From positions 62,001 through 126,000 of the forward strand of contig CAYLXK010000003.1 of assembly GCA_964387685.1 (NCBI GenBank): 64,000 nt of DNA, given 5' to 3'. The translations under genes and the position numbers were made by a program. Under the pieces are notes generated by a model. It did no database searches, was not told the origin of the DNA, and saw nothing but the letters and a program-made list of their open reading frames with translations. Below are positions 25,752-34,857 of the stretch, piece after piece (position 1 is the stretch's first letter; each line of letters starts with the position of its first letter). The DNA is from Bryobacter sp964387685 (GTDB lineage: Bacteria; Acidobacteriota; Terriglobia; Bryobacterales; Bryobacteraceae).

Positions 25752-27302
25752 AAAGGGTCCGACGTACATTACGTCGATGCCGGAGGAGTAAAAGCTGCGT
25801 ACTGCGTCACGCGGAGAGCAGACCAGCGCGTCACCGAAGAGATTGAAGGATGTGTTGTAGAGCACGGGAAGCCCGGTGGCCTCGCCGGCGGCGACAAGCA
25901 AGCGGTGGAAGAGCGGGTTTTCTGTTTTTTCGACGATGTGAAGGCGAATGCCCTGGCCGCCGAGGAGGGCGGGACGGAAAAGTTCCCGCCATTCGGGTTT
26001 GACTTCGGAAACGCTAGAGAGGAAGGCGGCGTTAGCGCCGTACTCGAAGTAACGGCTAGCGGCTTCGGCCGGCACAGAGGCGGCAAACTTGCGGAAGGCT
26101 TCGCGGTGTTTAATGAATGAGTTCAAGTTTTCGGTGGCGTAGGGGTCATGGGGCGAGGCAAGGATGCTGCGGCGCCCGAGAGCGCGCGGACCGAATTCCA
26201 TGGGGCCCTGCATCCAGGCGACGATGTGGTGGCCGCCGAGCTGATCGAGAGCCGATTGGATTAATTCGTCGACGGTCAAGAGCAATTTAGGGCTGAGTTT
26301 GCAGTTTTCCAAGACCCGCTTGATTTCTTCGGCGGAATACTCGGGACCCAGGGCCAGAGTTGGAAGTGCGTGATGGACGTCGCCTCCGAGGATCGCCGCG
26401 CCCAAGGCGGTACCGGCATTGCCGGCCGCGGCCTGCACGACCACGGAATCCCAACGGCCGCTGCTTTCCAGCGCACGAATGAGAAAGGCATTAAAGGCGA
26501 CGCCGCCGGCCAAGCGAAGGTGGCCGCCTTCTCCCGCCATGGCCAAGACACAGTTTTCGAGGGCACGCTGGATACCCGCCGCAATGTGGGCGGGAAGACT
26601 GCCCTGTGGGGATTCGCCATCTTTGAGGCCAAGCGCATCGTAGAACTTGGAGCTGAAACCGCCGGCGTTCATGCGGTCGCGATCAAGATAGGTGCGGTCG
26701 ATGGCGGGCCAGCCGTTGTTGCGAAAGCCGAGGATGTTCTCAAACAGGGCGAGGAAGCGGGCATCGCCCGCGGCGCTCATCCATTGCACCTTGTGCTCGT
26801 CGGCGCGAGCTTCAAAGCCCAGGAACTCCGTGACGCGGCCATAGATGTCGCCGACGGAGTCTGGAAAGTAGCTCTCTTTTTCCAGGTGCAACGCGCCGCC
26901 GGAATAGCGCCAGCGCGCACTGCAACGCAGGTCGCCCGCCCGATCAAGAGTTAGGATGGTGGCGCCATCGGGAGCGACCGAATGGGCGCAGACCGCACTC
27001 CAGGCGTGGGCGGAATGATGATCGACGACCAGAAAACGGGCGTGCGGGAAGACCTGGCGGACCCGCAGCGCGATCAAGCTGTCCGCTCCCGCCGCAAAGG
27101 GCCGAGCCAGAGCGACCACCTGCACATCGGAGGCGGGCAGCTTCGCTAAACGAAGGGCTTCGTCGATGGCTTCGATGGGCAAGGCGCCCGGGGCATAGCG
27201 GCGAGTGATCTTTTCCTGTTCAACGGCGGCTACAATACGGCCGTCGACAGCCACAGCGCAGGCGGCGTCGTCCAAGAGCCCGCCGAGACCGATTACGTTC
27301 AT
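25737..27302 (-). CDS. Carbamoyltransferase (NodU/CmcH family)
   Basis: The 521-aa enzyme transfers a carbamoyl group from carbamoyl phosphate, via carbamoyl adenylate, to a hydroxyl of a sugar or antibiotic. The N-terminal YrdC/Kae1-like ASKHA domain includes DHHSAHAWSA (metal-binding histidines) and GGVAFNAFL; the C-terminal domain has GPMEFGPRALGRRSILASP. I start it at the ATG at 27302 (MNVIGLGG), which overlaps the gltX stop as ATGA. It is the last gene of a housekeeping operon. The acceptor molecule is unknown, and no nearby biosynthetic cluster suggests one. Confidence 0.9.
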   Translation of the reverse strand: MNVIGLGGLLDDAACAVAVDGRIVAAVEQEKITRRYAPGALPIEAIDEALRLAKLPASDVQVVALARPFAAGADSLIALRVRQVFPHARFLVVDHHSAHAWSAVCAHSVAPDGATILTLDRAGDLRCSARWRYSGGALHLEKESYFPDSVGDIYGRVTEFLGFEARADEHKVQWMSAAGDARFLALFENILGFRNNGWPAIDRTYLDRDRMNAGGFSSKFYDALGLKDGESPQGSLPAHIAAGIQRALENCVLAMAGEGGHLRLAGGVAFNAFLIRALESSGRWDSVVVQAAAGNAGTALGAAILGGDVHHALPTLALGPEYSAEEIKRVLENCKLSPKLLLTVDELIQSALDQLGGHHIVAWMQGPMEFGPRALGRRSILASPHDPYATENLNSFIKHREAFRKFAASVPAEAASRYFEYGANAAFLSSVSEVKPEWRELFRPALLGGQGIRLHIVEKTENPLFHRLLVAAGEATGLPVLYNTSFNLFGDALVCSPRDAVRSFYSSGIDVMYVGPFLLRK

Positions 27303-28729
27303 AGAGATTTCAGCCTTTGGATGGCGCGTTGGCGGCCGACACAAGTGAAGACCGAGAAGGCGCTGGGCCCAACAGGTTGGCCCGTAAGCGCCGCACGGGA
27401 GCCATTAATCAGGAGGCCGGCCTTGACCCCGCGCTCCTCGGCCAGGCGGCGCAGTTCGGCCTCGACACTGGCTTCGTTAAACTCGGGAGCCGTTTCGAGG
27501 CGCGCGCCCAGTTCCTTGAGGATTTCCCGGGCCTGAGGGGCGTTCAGGTTCTCCAGAGCTTTGGGGCTGGTCTCATAGTCGTCGGCAAAATAAGCGCGGC
27601 CCAGAGTGGCGAAATCATTTAGGGTCAGCAGGCGGCTACGGATCGTGTCGACTACCTTGGCAAATTCTTCCGGGGGAAAAGGATTGACGAGGCCCGCGCG
27701 GTCGAGGGCAACCTGAACCAGGGGCGCGAGCTCACCGACGGGCATGGTGCGGAGGTGTTGCCCGTTAAGCCAGAGGGCCTTGGGATCGATGGGATCCGCC
27801 TCGCTAAAATTGACGACGGCGTTGGAGCGGTTAACGCCCTCGAAGCTAAAGACGTCGATGAGTTCCTGGCGGGTCATCTGCTCCCGATTGTCTTTCGGGC
27901 TCCAGCCGAGGAGGCACAGGAAATTGATGTAGGCGTGGGGGAGGAAGCCGGCATCGGCGTAGGTCATGACGCTGACAACGGGACCGTGCTTGCGTTTAGA
28001 GAGTTTGGCCCCGTCGGGCGCCACCAGCAGCGGCAGGTGGGCAAAGACCGGCATCGCGGCTCCGAGGGCTTCAAAAATGAGGACATGCTTGAAGGTATTG
28101 GAGAGATGGTCCTGGCCCCGGACGATGTGGCTAATGCGAAGGTCCGCATCGTCGGCGCAGGAGGCCATGTGGTAGGTGGGCAGGCCATTGGAGCGTAGGA
28201 GAGCGAAGTCTTCCACGTCCTTGGCTTCCTTGGCTTGGGGCCCGTAAACGGCGTCGTGAAATTCGATCTTGCGCGGGGTGTCGCGTGGGACTTTGAAACG
28301 CAGCACAAAGGGCTCGCCGGCCGCAGCGCGGCGGTCGCTTTCTTCCGGAGTGAGACGGCGGGCTTCGGGGTTAAAGAGCCAGGGGCCCTTGCCTTCGTGG
28401 CCGGGCTCGCGATCCTCCTCACCCTGATGAGCGGGCGTAAAGTCGCGGTAGGCCTGCCCGGCTTCGAAAATGCGCCAAGCGGCGCGCTGGTGCAGGTCCA
28501 GGCGCTCGGACTGCCGGTAGTGTTCATCCCAGCTCAGGCCGAGCCAATTGAGGCCGTCATAGATGGATTGGAGGGAGACGTCGGTGTTGCGTTCGACGTC
28601 GGTATCGTCGATGCGGAGGATCATGGTCCCCTGGTGGCGCCGGGCGTAGAGCCAATTGAAGATGAAGGTGCGGGCGCTGCCGATATGGAGATAGCCCGTT
28701 GGCGACGGGGCGAAGCGGACACGTGGCAT
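27299..28729 (-). CDS. gltX: Glutamyl-tRNA synthetase
   Basis: The 476-aa class I synthetase charges tRNA-Glu. It has HIGS (15-18) in APSPTGYLHIGSAR, the KLSKR loop (242-246), and a C-terminal anticodon-binding helical domain. The length and C-terminal domain separate it from the short GluQ paralogue. ATG at 28729 is preferred over a TTG one codon earlier. Genes rsmA (8 nt upstream) and carbamoyltransferase (4-nt overlap) lie in the same transcript. Confidence 0.96.
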   Translation of the reverse strand: MPRVRFAPSPTGYLHIGSARTFIFNWLYARRHQGTMILRIDDTDVERNTDVSLQSIYDGLNWLGLSWDEHYRQSERLDLHQRAAWRIFEAGQAYRDFTPAHQGEEDREPGHEGKGPWLFNPEARRLTPEESDRRAAAGEPFVLRFKVPRDTPRKIEFHDAVYGPQAKEAKDVEDFALLRSNGLPTYHMASCADDADLRISHIVRGQDHLSNTFKHVLIFEALGAAMPVFAHLPLLVAPDGAKLSKRKHGPVVSVMTYADAGFLPHAYINFLCLLGWSPKDNREQMTRQELIDVFSFEGVNRSNAVVNFSEADPIDPKALWLNGQHLRTMPVGELAPLVQVALDRAGLVNPFPPEEFAKVVDTIRSRLLTLNDFATLGRAYFADDYETSPKALENLNAPQAREILKELGARLETAPEFNEASVEAELRRLAEERGVKAGLLINGSRAALTGQPVGPSAFSVFTCVGRQRAIQRLKSL

Positions 28730-28736
28730 CAACAGG

Positions 28737-29501
28737 TCAGGATAACATTTGGGCTCGATTTGACAGCCTTGCGAGCAGTTCCGAAAGGCGTTCCACGCTC
28801 AACTGCTCAGCGCGGAGGTTGGCTTCCGGCTGTTCTTCCACCAGTTCTTTCGGGAAGAGCGAGCCCAGATTATTGCGCAGTGTTTTTCGCTTTTGCTGGA
28901 AGGCGACGCTGGAGAACTTGAGCAGGCGCTGGGCCCAGGCGGCATCGACTGTTTTGGGCTCAAGCCGGATGACGGCGCTTTTCACTTTAGGCGGGGGGGA
29001 GAAGGCGCCGGGCGGAATGGTGAACAAAAGCTTTGGATGAGAGTGGATCTGGGTCATCACGCTGAGGTAGCCATAGTCCCGAGTTCCTGGTACGGCGGCC
29101 ATCCTTTGGGCGACTTCCAATTGCACGAGAAAAACCGCGCGTTTCCAGGCGCCGGTAGCGGCAAAGACCCGGCTCACAATGGGCGAGGAGATGTAATAGG
29201 GCAAGTTACCGGCGATGACGCAGGGAGAGAAGGCGGCGAGGTCCACCTCCAGAACATCCCGGTGCACAACCTCAAGTGTGGGATGGCCGGGAAATTCCTC
29301 GGCCAGGGCGGCCACCATGAGGGGATCCACCTCAATCGCCGTCAAGTGGGAGCTTAGCGGCAGAAGGTAGCGGGTTAAGGCCCCTTTGCCGGGACCGATT
29401 TCGACGATGTGGGGCTCTGGACCGTCCGGCGCTACGGCGCGGGAAATTTTCTCCAGGAGAGGGATGCTGCGAAGGAAGTGCTGGCCGTAGGGTTTAGACA
29501 A
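28737..29501 (-). CDS. rsmA: 16S rRNA dimethyladenosine transferase
   Basis: RsmA/KsgA dimethylates two adjacent adenines in helix 45 of 16S rRNA during 30S assembly. The 254-aa protein begins with KPYGQHFL, has the SAM site EIGPGKGALT (34-43) and the catalytic NLPYY (99-103), then the conserved FxPxPKVxSAV form seen here as FSPPPKVKSAV. Start is TTG at 29501. It lies between the anti-sigma gene and gltX. Confidence 0.96.
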   Translation of the reverse strand: MSKPYGQHFLRSIPLLEKISRAVAPDGPEPHIVEIGPGKGALTRYLLPLSSHLTAIEVDPLMVAALAEEFPGHPTLEVVHRDVLEVDLAAFSPCVIAGNLPYYISSPIVSRVFAATGAWKRAVFLVQLEVAQRMAAVPGTRDYGYLSVMTQIHSHPKLLFTIPPGAFSPPPKVKSAVIRLEPKTVDAAWAQRLLKFSSVAFQQKRKTLRNNLGSLFPKELVEEQPEANLRAEQLSVERLSELLARLSNRAQMLS

Positions 29502-29514
29502 GCGGGGGCCGCAC

Positions 29515-30102
29515 CTAGCCCTTGACGGTCAGGCTGGAACTCCCGCGGCGCAGCGTGATACGGAGCTTAGAGGCGACGGGTTGGCCAAAATGGGTAGCGG
29601 GCGTAAACTCCGTGAAAAGCAAGGTACGCTCCACGCTGCGCTTCACCTGCAGGTCCATTAGGTCGGCCTGGCCAACCACGGAGTAGTCGGAAATTCTGCC
29701 CTGCTCATCCAGCGCCACTTCAATTTCCGCGTCGGCGGTAGGCGGCTCAAAGGGCGCCAGCGTCTTCGCCATCGCCTCGGTATAGAGCGCCGTCGGGACA
29801 TCGTGGGCAAGGGAATTGGCGCGCACCGGATAGGTGTGGACGAACATCATGAAAGCGAGCAAGGCTGCAGTCAGGCCTCCGGCGCAGGGGAGCGCCAAGG
29901 GACGCATCATATTGGCCTTCCAAAGATGGAAGGCATCCCGCAGGCGGACCAGGGGCTCGGGCATCGAGGCCCATTTGCGGCGATGGGCCGACTCCCGGCT
30001 GGCAGCGATCCGCAAACCGAGCCGCAAATGGTCTGGGGCGCGCCTGGCAGGAAGGGCCCTGACCAGATCGCGAATTTCATCTTGTGCATGTTCCAGGCGC
30101 AT
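29515..30102 (-). CDS. Membrane anti-sigma-like protein with TonB-C-like domain
   Basis: The 195-aa protein is encoded 14 nt after an ECF sigma gene, the usual place for its anti-sigma factor. Residues 1-60 are basic and helical and have no zinc-finger HxxxCxxC. One membrane segment spans about 68-88. The periplasmic part (about 110-195, with EIEVALDEQGRISDYSVVG and VASKLRITLRRG) resembles the TonB C-terminal or energy-transducer fold. ATG at 30102 has a strong GGAGG upstream. I infer that it ties the sigma to the membrane; direct evidence is only position and topology. Confidence 0.7.
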   Translation of the reverse strand: MRLEHAQDEIRDLVRALPARRAPDHLRLGLRIAASRESAHRRKWASMPEPLVRLRDAFHLWKANMMRPLALPCAGGLTAALLAFMMFVHTYPVRANSLAHDVPTALYTEAMAKTLAPFEPPTADAEIEVALDEQGRISDYSVVGQADLMDLQVKRSVERTLLFTEFTPATHFGQPVASKLRITLRRGSSSLTVKG

Positions 30103-30116
30103 TTCGTTCCTCCCGC

Positions 30117-30815
30117 CTATTGACCGGTCGCGGTCTGAGCGGACGCAGTCTGAGCGGACCATGCAAAACCTTCGGCCGGAGAGAGTTTGGACTCCAACTC
30201 GTGGCGTAAGGCGTCGCGTCCCCGCAGTATCCGAGACTTGACCGTTCCCAGCGAGATCTGCAAGACTTCGGCGATCTCTTCGTAACTAAGGTCTTCAATG
30301 TCGCGCAGCACGACGGCGGCGCGAAACACTGGATTTATCCTGGCCAAGCCCTGTTCGATCAGCGCCCTCGTCTCGCTGTCGCTGGCCAAGTCAAAAGGGC
30401 TCCGGCAACCATCGGGAAGCACGTCCGCCAAATTGACCGTGTGCTCTTGTTCGTTGACCAGGCTCACTTCTCCTTTTTTGTGCCTGCCAAACCATCGACG
30501 CTGATTGTAGGATTCATTAATCGCGATTCGGTAGATCCAGGTCTTCAGGGTCGATTTTCCCTGGAAGTGGCCCAAATTTCGGAAGACCTTCAGAAAGACT
30601 TCCTGGGCGACATCTTGCGCGTCTACCGGCTGGTTCAACAGACGATAGACCAGGTTGTAAACGGCGTCCTGATACTGAGAGAGCAACTCTTCGAAAGCGG
30701 CGTCTTCGCCTTGGCGCAGACGCTCCACCAAGAGCGCGTCGCGATAGAGTTGCGCGCCGCCGTCGCTGTTCCCGTTACGAAATCCCAAGTTTTGCCCGGC
30801 CGTTTCTCCGACCAT
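30117..30815 (-). CDS. ECF RNA polymerase sigma factor (SigE-like)
   Basis: The 232-aa protein has sigma region 2 (FEELLSQYQDAVYNLVYRLL to DAQDVAQEVFLKVFRNL) and region 4 (LSYEEIAEVLQISLGTVKSRILRGRDAL) with no region 1 or 3, so it is an ECF factor of the RpoE/SigW type. A 25-residue N-terminal extension and a C-terminal QTASAQTATGQ tail are additions. The start at 30815 has AGGAGG 6 nt upstream; a longer frame would overlap the divergent gene. Likely regulated by the adjacent membrane protein. Confidence 0.94.
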   Translation of the reverse strand: MVGETAGQNLGFRNGNSDGGAQLYRDALLVERLRQGEDAAFEELLSQYQDAVYNLVYRLLNQPVDAQDVAQEVFLKVFRNLGHFQGKSTLKTWIYRIAINESYNQRRWFGRHKKGEVSLVNEQEHTVNLADVLPDGCRSPFDLASDSETRALIEQGLARINPVFRAAVVLRDIEDLSYEEIAEVLQISLGTVKSRILRGRDALRHELESKLSPAEGFAWSAQTASAQTATGQ

Positions 30816-30852
30816 ATGGGCCTCCTGTTGAGGATTGTACCCTTCTGAGGAT

Positions 30853-31908
30853 ATGGACACCGCTGTCCTGCGGCGGGTTCCCGCTATTCTGCCAAGAGTG
30901 ACAGATTGGCAACAGGTTCTGGATGAAAGAGTGAGCGCGACCGGGTTTGCGCGCCTAAAAGGGGCTGTGGAGGCATTGAGCGAGGCCTACCGGGAGGGCA
31001 AGGCAACACGATCGGCGCACCTAGACCCCGAACTGACGGCGACGGCGTATCTGGCAACCCGATTCCCGGCGACGCGCGCGGCGGCGGGGGCGGCGGCAAA
31101 ATGGACTGCGCAACGGGTTTCCATGGCACCGGAGAGTTTGTTGGATCTAGGGGCAGGGTGTGGGGCGGCGAGCCTGGCCTTGGCTGCCGAATGGCCGTCG
31201 CTCCGTGCGATTACCGCGCTGGAACATTCCGCCAGCATGGTGGCGCTGGGCAAGGTCTTAGTGCCGCAGGCAACGTGGCGGACGGCAAACTTCGCCGGGG
31301 CAACACCTTACGGAGCGCACGATGTCGTTGTGTTCGGCTATTCGCTAGGAGAGGCAGGGTTGGGGTTTGAAAGCTGTCTGGAGAAAGCCTGGAGCTGTGC
31401 GGGCCAGTTGTTGCTCATTATCGAACCGGGTACGCCGGCGGGCTATGCGCGAGTGCTGGCGGCACGCGAATGGCTGCTTGGACAAGGGGCGACCATCGCC
31501 GCGCCTTGCCCGGGCCCGGCGCCGTGCCCCCTGGCTCAAGGGGATTGGTGCCATTTTTCGGTGCGCTTAAGCCGCACTTCCCTGCACCGGCGCCTAAAGG
31601 AAGGGTCGCTGGGCTATGAAGACGAGAAGTTTTCGTATCTTGCGGCGTGGCGCGGGGAGTTGGCGGGTGGGCCGCCACGCGTTTTGCGCCATCCATACAT
31701 TGAGGCGGGCCGGATTACCCTTGAGCTGTGCGACGCGCCGGAACGACGCAAGGAGGTGGTTTTGAAGCGGGACAAGGCGGCATTTCGGCTGGCGCGAAAG
31801 CTACGATGGGGGGATGATTTTGACCTCAATTCTGCTGCTGACGATGCAGGTGCAAAGCTGGAATCTGGCGACCACGAAGGGCCTGACGGCCCACAAAACG
31901 GCCATTAG
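30853..31908 (+). CDS. Rsm22/METTL17-like ribosomal assembly methyltransferase-fold protein
   Basis: The about 351-aa protein has a SAM-fold motif LLDLGAGCGAASLALA and the characteristic cysteine cluster C219-x5-C225-x7-C233, with a further Cys at 293. This pattern matches the Fe-S ligands described for Rsm22/METTL17, which help assemble the small ribosomal subunit. Both ATG at 30853 and TTG at 30835 are possible; GAGG precedes the ATG closely. The last about 30 residues look non-conserved and overlap the next gene by 95 nt. Neighbouring rsmA points to the same small-subunit theme, but on the opposite strand. Confidence 0.82.
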   Translation: MDTAVLRRVPAILPRVTDWQQVLDERVSATGFARLKGAVEALSEAYREGKATRSAHLDPELTATAYLATRFPATRAAAGAAAKWTAQRVSMAPESLLDLGAGCGAASLALAAEWPSLRAITALEHSASMVALGKVLVPQATWRTANFAGATPYGAHDVVVFGYSLGEAGLGFESCLEKAWSCAGQLLLIIEPGTPAGYARVLAAREWLLGQGATIAAPCPGPAPCPLAQGDWCHFSVRLSRTSLHRRLKEGSLGYEDEKFSYLAAWRGELAGGPPRVLRHPYIEAGRITLELCDAPERRKEVVLKRDKAAFRLARKLRWGDDFDLNSAADDAGAKLESGDHEGPDGPQNGH

Positions 31909-32458
31909 CGCCGCCACGCACCAAGGGGAAAAGGCGTTGCGGGTAGTGGAGGCCGAAACGGGGCCGGCCGGGGAAGACCGATTGGCCATCGTGGACGGCT
32001 CCAGTATTGAGGATGGGGTGATTGAAGTTGAGCTGAGCGGCGAACCGAGCACCCGGGCGGGGCAAGGGGCGCGAGGATTTGTAGGGATCGCCTTCCGCGT
32101 TTCGCCCGATCAGAGCAAGTATGAGTGTTTTTATCTGCGCCCAACCAATGGCCGAGCGGACGATCAGGTGAGGCGCAATCACTCCGCGCAGTATGTTAGC
32201 TTTCCCGATTTTCCGTGGGAGCGATTGCGCAAAGAGTTTCCGGAGAAATACGAAAGCTACGTCGACCTGGAGCCGGGCGTCTGGACACGAGTGCGCATTG
32301 AGGTTCGGGCGAAGCAGGCGAAGCTTTTCGTGCACGGCAACGCGCAGCCCAGCCTCATCGTGAACGATTTGAAGCATGGCGTATCCAAAGGCGCAGTGGC
32401 GCTTTGGATCGGGCCGGGCACGGTTGCCCATTTTCGCGGGTTGAAGATTGCACCCTAA
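31814..32458 (+). CDS. Hypothetical protein, LamG/DUF1080-like fold
   Basis: A 214-aa protein with a short N-terminal hydrophobic segment (MILTSILLLTMQ) that may be a signal peptide. The rest reads like a concanavalin-type beta-sandwich: IEDGVIEVELSGEP, GFVGIAFRVS, YECFYLRPTNGR, and near the end VWTRVRIEVRAKQAKLFVHG. These strings resemble the 3-keto-disaccharide hydrolase/DUF1080 and LamG families, but I cannot see catalytic residues. The start lies 95 nt inside the preceding gene in another frame. The stop overlaps the convergent oxidoreductase stop by 3 nt. Confidence 0.7.
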   Translation: MILTSILLLTMQVQSWNLATTKGLTAHKTAISAATHQGEKALRVVEAETGPAGEDRLAIVDGSSIEDGVIEVELSGEPSTRAGQGARGFVGIAFRVSPDQSKYECFYLRPTNGRADDQVRRNHSAQYVSFPDFPWERLRKEFPEKYESYVDLEPGVWTRVRIEVRAKQAKLFVHGNAQPSLIVNDLKHGVSKGAVALWIGPGTVAHFRGLKIAP

Positions 32459-33738
32459 CGGAAGCGGATTTTGTTGGCGGCGATATCGTATTCGGCCCGT
32501 TTGCCTTTGCGGTAAGCCCAATTGGCGACATGCGCGGCAGCGGCGGCGTAATGGCCCTCTTCGGCATTTTCGCGGCTTGGCTTGGAATTTACGATGGAAT
32601 CGATGAAATGCCAGTTGTGGCTGGGGCCGCGTTCGATGGGCATTTCCTCGGGCGCGGGGCGGGGCGAACGGACTTCATCCTTGAACTTGGCCAGATATTC
32701 GTCGCGCAGGCGCTTGGGGAAGTTCTCGCTGCCGTAGAATTGCGCTTCGCCAAACTTCGGTTCGGGCGTCAGAATCAAGCGGCTACCCTCGACTTGCAGA
32801 GAGGCCTTGTCGCCGAGGATCAAGATGCCGCGCGGCTGCATGGAGTTGGCCTGATTCACGTAGACATCGACCAGGAAACCTTCGGGATATTCAAGCAGCG
32901 AATTCATGATGTCGGGCACGGTGCGCCCGTCGTTCCATTTGAAGATGCCGCCTTGGCTAACAGCGGATTTGGGCGCTTTGGTGCCCATGATTTCGTGCAT
33001 TTGGGTGAACTGATGGACGAACAAGTCTCCGGCAACGCCGCCGGAGAACTCCCACCAGCAGCGCCAGCGGAAAAAGATCTTGGGGTCAAAGGCGCGCTTG
33101 GGAGTCTTGCCGAGGAAGCGAGCCCAATCGATGGTTTTTTCGCTGGCATCGGGCGGGATCGGATAAACCCAAGCGCCCTCCGGGTTGTTGCGATGCCCAC
33201 CCATGCGGATCATGTTGACTTTGCCTAGCGCGCCCGAGGCGATCAATTCCTTGGCTTTGGCGGTGAGCGCCGAGGTCTTGGCTTGACTGCCGACCTGGAG
33301 GACCTTGCCGCTGGCCTTGGCGGCGGCGATGATGCGGGGCCCTTCTTCGACGGACCAGGTCATCGGCTTTTCGACGTAAACGTGCTTGCCGGCCGAGAGG
33401 GCGTCGAGGGTTACTTTTTCGTGGAGGTGATCGGGAGTGGCGATGACGACGGCGTCGATGTCTTTGTTGTCCAGAATGGCGCGATAGTCCCGCGCGGTCT
33501 GAATCTTGTCGCCCAGTTGTTCCTTGGCTCGCTCCAGGCAGCCGTCGTAGACATCGGCGACGGCGACTCCCTGGACGCCTTTGACGGCGATGAATTCTTC
33601 AATAAGCTGCTTGCCGCGGATGCCGGACCCGATGAAGCCTATACGAACGGTGTTGGAGATCGCGGGATTGGGAGGGGCGCCTTTGAGGGCAAAGACGAGG
33701 GAGGAAGAGGTGAGAAAGACACGCCGGGAACTGGGCAT
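32455..33738 (-). CDS. Gfo/Idh/MocA family oxidoreductase, Tat-exported
   Basis: The 427-aa NAD(P)-dependent sugar oxidoreductase has a twin-arginine signal (SRRVFLTSSSLVFAL, from residue 4), a Rossmann fold (RIGFIGSGIRGKQL), and the family motif EKPMTWS (Lys-Pro near the nicotinamide). The C-terminal substrate domain contains WWEFSGGVAGDLFVHQ. Exported Gfo/Idh/MocA enzymes are common in Acidobacteriota and Planctomycetota and act on sugars in the periplasm. ATG at 33738 places the arginine pair at residues 5-6. Confidence 0.92.
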   Translation of the reverse strand: MPSSRRVFLTSSSLVFALKGAPPNPAISNTVRIGFIGSGIRGKQLIEEFIAVKGVQGVAVADVYDGCLERAKEQLGDKIQTARDYRAILDNKDIDAVVIATPDHLHEKVTLDALSAGKHVYVEKPMTWSVEEGPRIIAAAKASGKVLQVGSQAKTSALTAKAKELIASGALGKVNMIRMGGHRNNPEGAWVYPIPPDASEKTIDWARFLGKTPKRAFDPKIFFRWRCWWEFSGGVAGDLFVHQFTQMHEIMGTKAPKSAVSQGGIFKWNDGRTVPDIMNSLLEYPEGFLVDVYVNQANSMQPRGILILGDKASLQVEGSRLILTPEPKFGEAQFYGSENFPKRLRDEYLAKFKDEVRSPRPAPEEMPIERGPSHNWHFIDSIVNSKPSRENAEEGHYAAAAAHVANWAYRKGKRAEYDIAANKIRFR

Positions 33739-33744
33739 GTCCTT

Positions 33745-33870
<126 letters not shown>

Positions 33871-33917
33871 GCAGAGGCAAAAGGTTTGCTCGATTTATAG
33901 CCTAGCATAGAGGCAAG

Positions 33918-34832
33918 ATGATTCTCAGCAGATCTCGCTCCTGGCGAATTCCCGAACGCGACGCAACTCCGGAGGCGATCTACCTGCGCCGCCGGGAAAT
34001 CCTGGCCGGAGCGGGCTTCGTTGCCGCTTCCATCGCATCGCCCTCGCTTTTGGCGGCCGCGGTGCGCAACGAGCGATACAAGCTCGACCGGCCCGTGACG
34101 GTGGAATGGGCCGCCACCAGCTACAACAACTACTACGAATTCACGATCGAGAAGTCCAAGGTGAAGGATACGGTAGGCGCCTTTAAGCCCCGCCCCTGGA
34201 CGCTGGAAGTTTCCGGTCTGGTGAACCAGCCGCTGAAGCTATCTATTGAAGAGATTGAGAAGTCGATGCCGATTGAGGAGCGTTTGTACCGGCACCGTTG
34301 TGTCGAGGCGTGGGCGATGGCGGTGCCCTGGACGGGATTTGCCTTGTCGCATCTGCTCAAGAAAGCCGAGCCGAAGGCCAATGCGAAGTGGGTTCGCTTC
34401 ACGAGCGTCAATCGCCCGGACGAGATGCCAGGCATTCGGTACTCCGGCAGTTACGAATGGCCCTACCGGGAGGCGCTGCGGATTGACGAGGCTATGAACG
34501 AGCTTGCGTTCATGGTGACGGGGATATACGGGAAATCGCTTCCCAAGCAAAATGGCGCTCCGCTTCGGCTGGCTATCCCCTGGAAATACGGTTTCAAGGG
34601 GCCCAAGGCGATCGTGCAAATCGAGTTACTGGAGAAGCGGCCACCGACATTCTGGAATTCGCTGCTTCCCAGCGAGTACGGTTTTTTTTCAAACGTGAAC
34701 CCGAAGCGGCCGCATCCTCGCTGGAGCCAGGCGGTGGAGCAGTTGCTGCCGAACATGGACCGCGTCGCAACGCTACCGTACAACGGCTATGGGGAATTTG
34801 TGGCCCACATGTACAACGGGACAGAAATCTGA
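33918..34832 (+). CDS. msrP: Protein-methionine-sulfoxide reductase catalytic subunit (MsrP/YedY-like)
   Basis: MsrP is a periplasmic molybdopterin enzyme that repairs oxidised methionines. The 304-aa protein has a Tat signal (RRREILAGAGF, from residue 24), the conserved RHRCVEAWAM with the molybdenum-ligand Cys128, and the downstream GFKGPKAIVQIEL and Trp-rich C-terminus. The haem-b membrane partner MsrQ, usually encoded next door, is not in this window. The following gene is an FAD oxidoreductase. Confidence 0.92.
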   Translation: MILSRSRSWRIPERDATPEAIYLRRREILAGAGFVAASIASPSLLAAAVRNERYKLDRPVTVEWAATSYNNYYEFTIEKSKVKDTVGAFKPRPWTLEVSGLVNQPLKLSIEEIEKSMPIEERLYRHRCVEAWAMAVPWTGFALSHLLKKAEPKANAKWVRFTSVNRPDEMPGIRYSGSYEWPYREALRIDEAMNELAFMVTGIYGKSLPKQNGAPLRLAIPWKYGFKGPKAIVQIELLEKRPPTFWNSLLPSEYGFFSNVNPKRPHPRWSQAVEQLLPNMDRVATLPYNGYGEFVAHMYNGTEI

Positions 34833-34857
34833 AATAATTTCGGCAGGAAAATTCTCT

